DNA of 64,000 bases from Ambrosia x helenae (lineage: Eukaryota; Streptophyta; Magnoliopsida; Asterales; Asteraceae): contig CM061223.1 of NCBI GenBank assembly GCA_030844895.1, forward strand, positions 107,429,186 through 107,493,185, read 5' to 3'. Positions 23,401-33,976 of this stretch are shown one piece after another (the stretch's first letter is position 1; each line of letters begins with the position of its first letter). Position numbers and translations under genes: made by a program. Below the pieces are notes generated by a model. It did not search any database, was not told where the DNA came from, and was given only the letters and a program-made list of their open reading frames with translations.

Positions 23401-24325
23401 ATATCGGATAGAAATGTTGTTATGGTTAGTCTTTAATGTTTGAACAAATATACTCGGGTTAAACTCATCGAGTCAAACAACCAGTTTTGGATTTTCAGTT
23501 TCATACCAGCATCTATAAAAATGATTATTTGACGGTAAAATATAAGCGAAAATGTTGCTTGAAGTGTGAAATTATGTGTATGTGAAGAAATTAAAAGACA
23601 TAAAATGAGGATTTAGTTATTGTTTTTACAACACCAAACTGTCTTAACATTCTATTCATAGTAAGTCTAGGTAAACGGACGTGTCGGTAACCCAGTCAGT
23701 TAAAGATATATCAATTTGGTTCGGGTCAAAACAGATTCTAACAAAATGGGCCCAGCTTAAAGCACGTTGTTACGAATTAAAGAATATCAAAATGGGTTCC
23801 CCTATGTTAACTGCTTTTATAGCAGCTAGTGGGGGTGGCGGGCAAAAATGGTGGCGTAGCGGCGAGCAGTGGCCGGTGCTCGCCCATTTAGACTCATTTT
23901 TGGTTAACTAGTCCAATAAGAGTTACCCATTTTGACCCATAAAGAATTTAAGTAGACCCATCAACAAATGGGTCATGATTGCCAAGTTGATAGAAAGGTC
24001 ATAATTGGTCATTTATGTATTAATTTTTTTTAAATGACGTAAATCTTCTCATTAAAACAAAATACGAAAGTTACATCATAATAGCAGGTAGACGGGCAAA
24101 TTGTCTCTACCTTCTTCATAGCAAGCCAGGTCAGGTAAAGGTTAAGACAGGTTTGGGTTAAAACGGGCTCAGGTTGAAACGGGTCATTTTTAAATAGAAA
24201 ATTATCATAATGGTTTCACCAGCTATGTTAATATTTGCTGACTTTGTTTTGTTACTCAGGATGCCAAAGATAGTGATGAACTTGACAAGATGGCGAGAGT
24301 GATCTTTATCGTGAAAGGGAAATAG
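16898..24325 (+). CDS. OSCA/CSC1-like mechanosensitive cation channel, nine exons, C-terminus altered
   Basis: OSCA channels are plasma-membrane, tension-gated, calcium-permeable dimers with about eleven helices. Exons: 16898-17181, 18764-18904, 19862-19925, 20042-20245, 21401-21699, 22341-22620, 22706-22984, 23088-23321, 24260-24325. All splice sites are GT-AG and phases agree, giving 616 residues. Landmarks are MSPESLLASAGINIAFG (first helix), LSRCGLDALVVIRFFKFG, LTVLVRQVPLC, ELPVAFVTFRSRWDAA, APEPRDVLWKNLA and YNEYCKIRFLP. The closest family member is the At3g54510 type. Two oddities: the roughly 70-residue coiled part of the cytosolic loop expected between exons 4 and 5 is absent, and exon 9 shifts frame at AA 24287-24288 so that the acidic tail is replaced by an early stop. 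The +1-shifted frame stays open to 24417 and looks like the normal C-terminus. Introns carry at least three delimited insertions. Confidence 0.85.
17517..17933. mobile_element. hAT-like MITE in OSCA intron 1
   Basis: The terminal repeats gggtgcaaacgagc and gctcgtttgcaccc are inverted, and the 8-bp duplication aatatcgg flanks them exactly (17509-17516, 17934-17941). The interior is rich in gctcg/cgagc motifs and is largely self-complementary. There is no coding capacity. Confidence 0.93.
18208..18710. repeat. 137-bp tandem array with paired hairpins, about 3.6 copies
   Basis: Copies begin with cctatac at 18345, 18482 and 18619, exactly 137 bp apart, preceded by a diverged partial copy from about 18208. 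Each copy holds two short palindromes of the form tacgctccatattgg-ccaatatggagcgta and a spacer ggtctcacaagtcaagtc. The array ends about 50 bp before the acceptor of OSCA exon 2. Confidence 0.9.
18931..18976. repeat. Poly-T tract in OSCA intron 2
   Basis: A run of about 45 T lies 26 bp after the exon 2 donor. It may be the tail of an antisense retroposon, but no target duplication is visible. Confidence 0.9.
19181..19528. mobile_element. CATAG-ended MITE in OSCA intron 2
   Basis: It starts catagttgtcaaaagcgcgc and ends with the inverse gcgctttgacaactatg, flanked by the 8-bp duplication attgaaac (19173-19180, 19529-19536). The interior has gcgcctaggcgc palindromes. An inverted relative lies at 20606-20939. 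Confidence 0.93.
20376..20411. repeat. Poly-T tract in OSCA intron 4
   Basis: This is a T homopolymer of about 35 bases. Confidence 0.9.
20606..20939. mobile_element. CATAG-ended MITE in OSCA intron 4, inverted copy
   Basis: It is the same family as 19181-19528 in the opposite orientation, flanked by its own 8-bp duplication cgttaacc (20598-20605, 20940-20947). It therefore inserted independently. Confidence 0.93.
21735..21777. repeat. LINE/SINE tail remnant in OSCA intron 5
   Basis: The short block gcaggtaggcggcaacaagc...ccacccctttgg matches the repeat in the psaF intron. Confidence 0.5.
23460..24240. other. Repeat-rich interior of OSCA intron 8
   Basis: The intron (23322-24259) contains gggtcaaaa-type degenerate repeats, a GC-rich patch at 23828-23885 and a fourth LINE-tail remnant with gttacatcataatagcaggtag at 24071. 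No exon is visible. Confidence 0.5.
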
Positions 24326-24750
24326 AAGCCTATCGTCCACCTTACTTGCCTCTAGCATGTGACACGTTGGAAGAATATTCAACCTCGACGCAACCATTAT
24401 TGTTAGCGACATCCTAATCGCTCTTTTTTTCTTCTTTGGGATATACGCGTCCCTCAGTTTCCTAGGATTAAAAGGGAGTAAGTCATCTATTTGCATTTTT
24501 CTTGACAGCTCTGGTTTGTGACTTGTAACTTTATAGACTTAAAGTTAAAACCACAGGTTTTTGTTTCATTTTATATGTTTACACTATACTTGTAATTATC
24601 GTATTTGAACACAAAATTATGCAGTTTTTGCTGAACTCGACTTGACATGGCTAGCCCGTTTTGTTTCATCTTTATATGTTTAGACCATACTCGTAATTAT
24701 CGTATTTGCAATTTTCTTGATAGTTCTGGCTTGTGACTATGAATACCGCG
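24326..24750. other. Displaced OSCA C-terminal frame and 3' UTR
   Basis: Positions 24290-24417 are open in the +1-shifted frame and encode an acidic segment like the family C-terminus. The stretch after 24418 is AT-rich and probably 3' UTR. A short block with cgtaattatcgtatttg occurs twice (24590 and 24690). Confidence 0.5.
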
Positions 24751-25459
24751 TAGGCCTGTAAACGAACCGAACGAACACGAACACAGGCGTGTTCGTGTTT
24801 GTTCATTTAACTTTAACCGAACACGAACACGAACGCGAACACATAATCGAACACATTTTTGTGTTCGTGTTCGTTTATTAAGAAATTTTTCGTGTTTGTG
24901 TTCGTTTATGTTCGTTCAATTAAAACCTAAACGAACAATTCATGAACATAAACGAACATTAATGAACAAAAACAAAAACAAGTTTAATAATGATTCATCA
25001 CAATTCAACCAAGTCTAATACATCACAATGCAACCAAAACAAAATCTAAATTAGTAGGGTTGTGGAGTGTCTCGGGAGGTGGGACTGTGAAGTGTGGAGA
25101 GCGGCTGATATGTTTAGAGTGTTAGGGTTAGGATTAAATTTTAGAACATATCAAATATATTGTATATAATATCATATGAATTAAGTTTACTTAACCAAAG
25201 GGAAATAAATAATAAAAATAAAGTAAAGTTTAATTAAACGAACATAAACGAACATAAACGGACATAAATGAACGAACATAAACGAACGTTCATGAACATA
25301 AATGAACGAACAAAACGTGTGTTCATGTTCGTTCGTTTAATTAAACGAACAAAAAATGTGTTCGTGTTCGTTCATTTATCTAAATAAACGAACATAAACG
25401 AACTTCCCGCCGAACAGTTCACGAACAGTTCATGAACGTTCGGTTCGTTTACAGGCCTA
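24751..25459. mobile_element. hAT-like long-hairpin element
   Basis: The ends taggcctgtaaacgaaccga and its inverse are flanked by the exact 8-bp duplication ataccgcg (24743-24750, 25460-25467). The outer 150 bp of each end are full of cgaacac/gttcgtg repeats that are mutually complementary, so the transcript would fold into a long hairpin. No transposase is present. Confidence 0.95.
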
Positions 25460-25539
25460 ATACCGCGTATGCACGCTCCCAAGCATTGTCGACCGCTGAC
25501 GGATGCCACATACGAGCAACGATCTTCACATCGCCATAA

Positions 25540-26200
25540 ATTTGAAATTTCTTCTGAATTTAAAAAGTATAACAACTCTAATAATATTAATACTAATAGT
25601 AATAATTATTATTCTTGTAATTAAATAAATAAAAAAAATAACCTTGCTATAAGGTGACACCATGTGTTGCAGTGTTGTGCGATTCTTTCTCCTAGTTTCT
25701 CTTGATGAAGTATACCTATGCATCTTTAAAAGAGTAAAATTCCAATGAAATCATGGCGATTGAGCTGAATTTCAACATCGTAGATAAGAACCTGGTTTAA
25801 AAGAAAAAACATTATTAATGAATAACTTGAACACTTTGTGTTTTTATTTCCTGTATGAACGAAACCCCACAAAAAATAATCGTTTTTTTTCTCCGTTTTT
25901 TTATATAGCACTATGGTACTCGTTGGAAAGATAATAAAACGCTCGTTAATTTAGTGTAATTTTTTTCTTTAAAAAATCTCGTATATAAAAGATATTAACG
26001 TTTAAAAAATTATGGGAGCAAACATAAGAGTATTAAAATTTAAATTTGTTTTTCCTAAAATAACTCAATTTAAATTTAGTAGATTTGATTTTATATTATT
26101 ATTTATTTATTTTTTATTTGCCACATGACATGACACATGACACACTCAAGGAGGAGAATGTCTCCTTGAATGCCATGTCATTAAAATGGTTTTCTTATTC
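25540..26200 (-). mobile_element. Helitron-family fragment lacking its 3' hairpin
   Basis: On the minus strand it shares the gtaccatag, aacgagcgttttatta and acacatggtgtcacc blocks of the Helitrons at 46869, 48246 and 52647. The CTAG terminus and hairpin are not found. Boundaries are approximate. Confidence 0.6.
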
Positions 26201-26333
26201 TTTTATTGAATGACAACTCATCAATTTTCAATTCTTTTATTATAAGTTATAGATTTGAGAGTAATTTAAAGTTGGAAATTATGAAACCTTACATGATTGA
26301 GAGTAAAGTTGTGGAAATAATGATCATGCAATT

Positions 26334-27453
26334 TGTAGGAACCGCTCGTGTAAAATTAAATAAAACAAAATTAAATTACGATTACAATGAAATATGAAAG
26401 CAGAAATATAATACTATTACAACTGAAAGAAACAAATACAAGAATGAAGTAGAAGCAAAAAATAAACTAAAGTTGAGGATCGTGTTGAACACGGGGCCCT
26501 TAAAACAAATTCCGAGTCTATTAACAAGAACTCGTTTTGTTTCCGTACAACAGCCGGAACAGCAAGAGTGCTGCCGGAGTTGGCTCTGACCCGAAAAGAT
26601 GTACCTGAAACAGCAAGAAGACAGAATAGATTGATGGAGAAGAAGAAAGGTGAATGTTCAGAACAGTATGTGTCTGAAGTGTGTCTTCAACCAAGGCTCT
26701 CCTTGGTATTTATAGGAGTCCAGCACGAATCAGTTTCGGAAAGCATTAAAAACGAAAAATAGATGTCATTGAACGTCTTCAATGGCATTTATTAAGTTCT
26801 TAAAGTTTCAGACAAAACTGCTTGACCAGACAGTTACACTACTGAGCTGTTACTGATCTGCTGTGAAGCTGACAAGTCCGCGCGCGCGCAGAGTAGGCTG
26901 CGGAACACGTAACTCGTTCTACGTCAGCGGAAGCTGCTCCACTTGTTACCCCGAGCGCCTGCGCGGAAGCCTCCGCGCAGACCAGGACGCTACCTGGTTG
27001 TCTGCTCGTACTCGCGTGCCATCACCAACCTCTGTACCTCGAACCTGCTTTTAAAAATACTAAGGCGGTTCTCGGTGTGCGAAGTGCAAAGTGCAAAGTG
27101 CGCCATCAAAGTGTCACATTACGCCCATCGCCCACGCCACGCGCGCATGTGCGAGTGCGAGTTATATACCACTCATGGTATCTTCACTCTTCCTATGTGG
27201 GACAAGTTCCACCTTGTTTCACTTCAGCATCAAATGTTTCAATCACCAATCTTTGAGCATCAATATCTCATTCATCTTAGCTCCGTTTTGGACGTGGTTT
27301 GTTTCGTTGCGAAGATCTCACAACATAGAACGTAAACCCACAAAGAAATATATGATTAAACATATGTTTCAAATATATATTTCTGTCCAAAGTTAGGAAA
27401 AACTCATTTTCCTATATTTTGTGAAAATAGCATTTTTCACTAAATTTCCAACA
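26334..27453 (-). mobile_element. Solo LTR (1120 bp)
   Basis: On the minus strand the sequence starts TGTTGGAAATTTAG and ends GGTTCCTACA. Flanks caatt (26329-26333) and ctatt (27454-27458) match at four of five bases. It contains a TATA-like ggtatataactcg (minus, near 27170), GC-rich upstream DNA and a polyadenylation-region-like A/T end. No internal region or second LTR is present, so it is probably the product of LTR-LTR recombination. Confidence 0.7.
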
Positions 27454-27832
27454 CTATTGATGTTTAATATATGAAGTTCCCATAATATCCAATGTATCTG
27501 CTCCTACACCCCACCAGTTAGGCTATTGCTAAAACATATAGTAGCTATATCAATACTTATGAGAAACACAAAAGTACATATTAGACCATTGTAGTGGTTC
27601 AAGCTCCTTTAGGCGTTTACTGTTATGTGGACACCACGTCATCAAGAACCTTTTTAGTCAATATAGGGTATAGTGGTTCAAGCCTTTTAATGCTCATTCA
27701 ATCATTACTTAATGATTTAATATTTTGATATTTTTTTATTTAATATTGTACAAAATAAAACCATAAAACACTTAATAAAAACGTGGAACAAAATCAAGAT
27801 TAAAACAAAATTAACATCTAGATAAATTTATA
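27454..27832. other. AT-rich DNA with a possible MITE
   Basis: The stretch 27585-27690 has two tagtggttcaagc blocks about 80 bp apart, suggesting an old repeat. No gene is visible. Confidence 0.35.
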
Positions 27833-27940
27833 ATGCCAATGGAGTGGTGGTCCATTGGTTAAAACACCTAGGTTGTGAGAGGTTTTGGGTTCAAGTCCCA
27901 AAAACCATAGATTAAAAAGAAATTAGCCTTTCAAAAAAAA
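27833..27940 (+). mobile_element. Short tRNA-derived SINE with target duplication
   Basis: A box B match ggttcaagtcc follows a box A-like tggtccattggtta, and the element ends in an A tail. It is flanked by agataaatttata (27820-27832 and 27941-27953). It differs in sequence from the SINE at 1980. Confidence 0.88.
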
Positions 27941-27953
27941 AAGATAAATTTAT

Positions 27954-28895
27954 ACTAAATGAAATTAACTAATAAAAAAATATAAAAGTAAAATTTAAGA
28001 AGAAAACTTAAAATTTTTTATTGTTATTAAGTTATGACTTTGACATGCTACTAAGTACAGTTGCATGCTTTTTTTTATGTATACAAAATTACCCCTAACA
28101 TTTTTAGAATTTACCATTTATGCCCGTCATCTTCACTGATGTGATAACCTATTGATAACCTCCATTGCAGTATTTACGTAAGTCAGGTATTTGTGTTTTT
28201 TTTAATTTATTAACTATTTCTGCCGTTCTCAAATGATCATAAATCTTGGAAGGAGCAAAAATAGGGGCGTTATATATATCACGCCGCTGCGCCGCAAGCA
28301 AGTTTTTCCTCGAAAACGCCCGGAGGAGTGGTGTACCAGGCGTTTTGGATCGATTTCACGCCCAACTACGGATGGTCTGCAAATTATACGCATTAAAAGT
28401 TTACATTTATATCAACAACAAGAAGATAGAAATGACAGAAACATAAGAGTGTTAACATAAGTATTTGTTTTATAGATAGTCTCTTACGAAAGCCTGGCAT
28501 CCATGACGTCGAACTCACTGTTATGATTGCTAGAGCTTCTAGCAAAGCATTAACTCATGTACGCGAAGTCTACTCCTTTTGGCCTTGATAGGTCGCTGTT
28601 TCATTCTTGTCCCTTTAAAGGTCGCTGTCCGGATCTTTACCATTTAATCAAGGTCGCTGAGGTGCATTGCTACCTTCAAACCTCCTACAGTTTTTAGTAA
28701 GATATGTTCCTTTGACGATACCAGTTGATAGATACTAATCAGATGTTTTAATACTGAAGGGTATTACAACCACGGAGAGTATATATCTTTTATAAAAGAA
28801 TAATTTTATCCCTATCAACCACCGTCTATAAGTGTAACTCGTATATGTCATCAAGCACCACGTCACCTCTCATCTCCGTCGTCATTGCTGTCATG
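27954..28895. other. Unassigned AT-rich DNA
   Basis: A GC-richer patch at 28262-28380 (cgccgctgcgccgc, cgaaaacgcc) may be a degenerate element. A short three-fold ggtcgctg motif lies at 28592-28660. No supported gene was found. Confidence 0.4.
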
Positions 28896-30872
28896 CGTTA
28901 TCTAGGAAAGGAAAAGAAATCGAGACCGATGATGCATCAAAAAAACGAACATCGGAGGCAAACAAAGTAGGAAACTTGGATAAATCGGTGAATGCTACTG
29001 AAATAGAAGAAAATAAGTCTAAAGAAAAAACGAATGAAAGCTATGACGGACCAAGTTTCGATCCGAATCTCTCCAAGATGATGCGCCTACAGATGTAATT
29101 CAAGATCTACCATTTCTACAAACCGCTCAAGATGATGTCGAAACACCAAAAACAGTAGGAAGACTAATGTTTACTCAGTCACTAGAGTCAACCATAGTCC
29201 AGAAACAAGTTGAACGTGCATAAAGAGGAAGCATGTTGACTGAACTTTTGAAGTCTCCTTACATTCAACGCCAGGCGGCAATGAAGAACAAGATCACTGA
29301 GGAAGAAAACATAATTACACAGTTTATATTTGCAGCAACAGAGGCAACATAGTAAGAAAACCTTTATATTACTTAATTTGTTGTTAGAAAAATTACGTAA
29401 TGAATATTTTCAGTACATAGTTTGATGTTACGAAAATTACATAATGTGTATTAAAACTTGTCATCCACAGTGATGTTGTATTCGAGCCAGAAGATGGGAA
29501 TCCATTCTTCAAAGTGGTATTTGAATGCTTATACCCTGGAATAACATTATCATCTACTGTTTTGGATGCATGGTCGCATGTGCTGAACTACAATGAGAAG
29601 AAAAGAGCTCCAGGTTCACCATTTAGGTTGTTTGTTCAAACAAATATTCTGGTATGCTCCTTAGCTTTTTCGAGTAATATATAAATTATAATCACGTAAT
29701 GGTTATGCTAAATTACGCAATGTATGCTAAATTTGCAGCTAAGTGACTGCTTCAAGCCTGAATATGATGATTTAAAGCAAATGGACAAAATGATGGAGAA
29801 CTTAAATATTGCACTTGGCAAAAATGACATAAAATCAATCAATGAGGTGGATTTGTTGTTCATGCCTATCGTATCTTTGGATCACATAGTATATATATAT
29901 ATATATATATAATAAATCCACCTCATCGATTGATTTTATGTCATTTTTGCCAAGTGCAATATTTAAGTTCTTCGTCATTTTGTTCATTCGCTTTAAATCA
30001 TCATATTCAGGCTTGAAGCAGTCACTTGACTGCAAATTTAGCATATATTACGTAATTTAGCAAAACCATTACGTGATTATAATTTATATATTACTCAAAA
30101 AAAGTTAAGGAGCATACCAGAATATTTGTTTGAACAAACAACCTAAATGGTGAACATGGAGCTCTTTTCCTCTCATCGTGGTTCAACACATGCGACCATG
30201 CATCCAAAACATTAGATGATATTGTTATTCCAGGGTATAAGCATTCAAATACCGCTTTGAAGAATGGAGTCCCGTCTTCTGGCTCGAATACAACATCATT
30301 GTGGAAGACAAGTTTTAATACACATTATATAATTTTTGTAACAACAAACTATGTACTCCAAATATTTATTACGTAATTTTTCTAACAAATTAAGTAATAT
30401 AAAGGTTTTTCTTACTGTGTTGCCTCTGTTTCTGCAAATATAAACTGTGCAATTATGTTTTCATCCTCAGTGATCTTGTTCTTCATTACCACCTGACGTT
30501 GAATGTAAGGAGACTTCAGAGATTCAGTCAACATCCTTCCTCTTTTTGCAAGTTCAACTTGTTTCTGGACTATGGTTGACTCCAGTGTCTGAGTAAACAT
30601 TAGTATTCCTACTGTTTTTGGTGTTTCGACATCATCTTGAGAGGTTTGTAAGAATGGTAGATCTTGAATTACATCTGTAGGCGCATCATCTTGGGAGAGA
30701 TTCAGATCGAAACTTGGTCCGTCATAGCTTTCATCCGTTTTTTCTTTAGACTTATTTTTTCTATTTCAGTAGCATTCACCGGTTTATCCAAGTTTCCTAC
30801 TTTGTCTGCCTCCGATATTCCTTTTTTTGATGCATCATCGGTCTCGATTTCTTTTCCTTTCCTAGATCTTAC
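28896..30872. repeat. Large palindrome (about 0.97-kb arms) of an Ulp1-like gene
   Basis: The left arm (28896-29887) and right arm (29912-30872) are inverted copies meeting at a short (TA)n spacer at 29888-29911. The arms differ by scattered substitutions and small indels. The minus-strand arm continues into more gene sequence beyond 30872, so it is the parent and the plus-strand arm is a truncated inverted duplicate. Confidence 0.9.
28905..29885 (+). pseudogene. Ulp1-like element gene fragment, inverted duplicate arm
   Basis: Broken exons encode FFKVVFECLYPGITLSSTVL with AWSHVLNYNEKKRAPGSPFR (29490-29640) and LSDCFKPEYDDLKQMDKMM with EVDLLFMPIV (29740-29870). This N-terminal region is typical of Ulp1/C48-like proteins carried by plant Mutator-like elements. 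The frame stops in the upstream exon (for example tgcataaagagg near 29218) and runs out at the palindrome centre before any protease domain. Confidence 0.6.
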
Positions 30873-32260
30873 TTCAACCTCAATCAATTCTTTCAAGAAT
30901 TGCGAACTGGCACATTCAGATGATGTTTGTGTGGTTGAATTTTGCAAAGCTGCATTGATAACAATGACATAATTACTACATTTCCATTAACAAAATAATG
31001 TACCATAGACATAATCTCCATATACTATAGACATAATCATTACTACTTCTATTATTAAATTCACGTTCTATTGACATAATCATTATAGTTCCATTACCAA
31101 AAGCACGTACCATAGACACAATCATTATAGTTTCATTACCAAAATGGCGTCCATAGACATAACGACATACTACAGACAGAATCGTTACAATTTCTATTAC
31201 TAAAATAACGTGTCATAGACATAATCATTACTAAATAAGTTCCACAGACATAATCACATAATATACTATAGACAGAATCATTACAAGTTTCATTACTCAA
31301 ATTACGTACCATAAACAGAGTCATTTCTAGTTCTATTAGTAAAATTATGTACCACATACATAATGATTCAAAAATTAACAAAACAATGTTACATATCCCT
31401 AAAATAACTTAACATTCAAAAATATCTTAAAATTACGTTCTATAGACAGAGTAATTTCTAGTTCTATTACTAAAATCACGTACTAGAAACATAATCACAT
31501 AATATACTATAGACTGAATCACTACAAGTTTCATTACTCAAATTACGTACCATAGACAGAGTCATTTCTAGTTATATTACTAAAATCACATACCACAGAC
31601 ATAATGATTCAAAAATTAACAAAACAATGTTATATATCCCTAAAATAACTTAACATTCAAAACTAACTTAAAATTACGTTCCGTAGACAAAGTAATTTCT
31701 AGTTCTATTACTAAAATCACGTACCACAGATATAATCACATAATATACTATAGACAGAATCATTACAAGTTTCACTACTCAAATTACGTACCATAGACAG
31801 AGTGATTTCTAGTTCTATTACTAAAATTACGTACCACAGACATAATAATTCAAAAATTAACAAAACAATTTTATATATCCCTAAAATAACTTAACATTCC
31901 AAAATACATACCATAGACAGAATCACTACAAATTCATAAGGAAAATCACATAACAACCTACCAAATATCTATAATAACGTACCAATAACTTAATGAGAAG
32001 TCACGTGCCATTTTTGGTTTTGTTTGAAGGTCTATCATGGTTTGCTTTACTTCTAATCTCGGTTTTGTCACTTTGATTATTGGCTTTTGCAATTTTGCTT
32101 GGCCCTAACAATTAGACATACGTATTTATGTACAATTTCACAACATATTAACAATATAATTCACGTACTACTTATTTACCTTCATCGCCATCGTTTTTAG
32201 GTCTATCGGTCTCTGTTTTTCTTTTTCTCCCTGTAACATGCATAATGTAAATTATTAGAT
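29912..32260 (-). pseudogene. Ulp1-like element gene fragment, parental arm
   Basis: The minus-strand order is a basic exon GRKRKTETDRPKNDGDE (near 32253-32200, donor GTAAAT), a short exon near 32105-32010, a serine-rich exon with QNSTTQTSSECASSQFLKEL (30947-30700), then the FECLYPGIT block (30300-30130) and CFKPEYDDLKRMNKM (30040-29930). It ends at the (TA)n centre without the catalytic C48 domain. Between the early and middle exons lies a 241-bp repeat array. It is likely cargo of a Mutator-like element rather than a host gene. Confidence 0.6.
31180..31925. repeat. 241-bp higher-order repeat array, about three copies
   Basis: The marker cataatatac recurs near 31257, 31498 and 31739, 241 bp apart. 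Each unit is built of shorter acgtaccatagacagaatca-like subunits. It lies in an intron of the Ulp1-like fragment. Confidence 0.85.
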
Positions 32261-32631
32261 AATTTTTCAATGTAAAATTTGTTAGAGAATAACATAATGT
32301 ACTTACTTTCATATATTTTTGAGTATTTCATGATTAATCTGCGTAGAATTGGAGTTGATTGATGATTTTGAACTAGGGTTTTTGTGTTTTGATTTCGTTT
32401 TTTGGGAGAAGTTTGTGTTTAAATGAGACTGAACGGTCTCTTTGTTATGATTTGTATATTTTGATCATTAAAAATTGATAAAATTACCTCTATTAACTGT
32501 CTAATCCCTCACTTATTTACGAAATTGCCACCGCCTACTTTTAAATTAATGACGTATGATTGATTCTTGATCGACGGTCTGGATTACTTCACAGCCTTCA
32601 CACGGTTTATATACTTTTTAGAATAACTGTC

Positions 32632-32633
<2 letters not shown>
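31926..32633. other. 5' part of the Ulp1-like element and flank
   Basis: It contains two short minus-strand exons (noted above) and a promoter-like AT-rich stretch around 32280-32480. No terminal inverted repeat could be matched to the left end of the palindrome. Confidence 0.4.

Positions 32634-32697
<64 letters not shown>
32634..32697. repeat. (TA)n microsatellite
   Basis: This is 64 bp of pure TA directly adjoining the TIR element at 32698. Confidence 0.97.
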
Positions 32698-32700
<3 letters not shown>

Positions 32701-33648
32701 GAGGATCCGGTAGGAAAATTGTTTTGTGTAGGAAGTGTTTTCAACCGTTTGATTAAATATAATAAAAACTTGAGATGATGGACATTTTAGACTTTTTAAC
32801 CATTTTATTAATTATATCAATCCCACTTTTTTAGCAACTTCCTCTAGTGATTATGGAGATTTATTTATTATCCTTAAATAACTAATTATTCTTTCTTTTC
32901 AACTTGATTCATAACATCTTCTTAATTCCTACATGATCTCAGTATCTTCTTATAATAATCGAATTATTCATACCAAAAACAAGATTTTCTAAATGCTGCG
33001 TTTTTGTTAACACGTAGTAATAAGTAGTGTTTTAACGTAGTGTTTTTAAACAGACGCAAATCAGTAGTGTTTTTAAACAGATGCGAATCAATAGTGTTTT
33101 TAAACAGGTGCGAATCAATAGTGTTTTAAACGCGGTGCAAAACAGTAGTGTTTTTAAACAGACGCAAATCAGTAGTGTTTTTAAACAGATGCGAATCAAT
33201 AGTGTTTTTAAACAGATGCGAATTAGTAGTGTTTTATAACACTACTAGTTGGAGGTTTAAAACACGTGCAGAAGTTGGATTGAAGATGACTATAAAATAT
33301 GAATACAACCCGGCGCGTAAGATATTGTGGGTGTTATTGCGTTTTCTTTTGGAAGATGAATTGAGTTTGAATGTAGGAGAGAGAGAGAGAGAATTGAATA
33401 TTATCTATAATAATATTTAGATGAGAGAGAGAGTCATTAATGTAGGAGCATTAAAACAGTTTCCAAAACACTTTGATACAAATGACTTTGATACCCTCAA
33501 TTAAAACACATATTGACGATCTTACCCTTAATTCCTATAATATATTAATTAGATTTTAAACACATCCCATCTTTTAATCTCTACCATCCATCTTTAAATC
33601 TAATGGTTGAAAACACTTCCTACACAAAACCTTTTCTTACATGAACAT

Positions 33649-33653
<5 letters not shown>
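32698..33653. mobile_element. TIR element between two (TA)n tracts
   Basis: The left end and the inverted right end share ttttgtgtaggaagtgtttt and caacc about 25-35 bp from each border, giving imperfect inverted repeats of about 55 bp. Both borders adjoin (TA)n tracts. The interior has no transposase but carries a 27-bp repeat array. Confidence 0.75.
33025..33240. repeat. 27-bp tandem array, about eight copies
   Basis: The unit tagtgtttttaaacagatgcgaatcaa varies by single bases between copies. The array lies inside the TIR element at 32698-33653. Confidence 0.88.

Positions 33654-33693
<40 letters not shown>
33654..33693. repeat. (TA)n microsatellite between two TIR elements
   Basis: This 40-bp TA run separates the right end of one element from the left end of the next. 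Confidence 0.97.
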
Positions 33694-33695
<2 letters not shown>

Positions 33696-33976
33696 AAAAA
33701 GATCATTTAGGAACCAAGGTACTAGTTAGGAACTTAGGAACCAATCTGAGCCATACATCTTTTAATCTTTATCTAAGGGTAGGATTGTAATTGAACAATT
33801 ATGATTTATATTTTAATTAAAAAAAAAGTTTTAAAAATGGAATGTTTATCACCATCGATGCCTTCCTAATATCACTCATAACTTCCTCCTAATATCACTC
33901 AATTGCCTTCCTCCAAAATATCAACATCACGTACGATTCATTAGACCCGGCTTCAATCGATTAAGATAAACAAGTG

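Noticed and set aside
26863..27396. Arginine- and cysteine-rich frames in GC-rich DNA
   Set aside because: They overlap the promoter part of a solo LTR and match no family.
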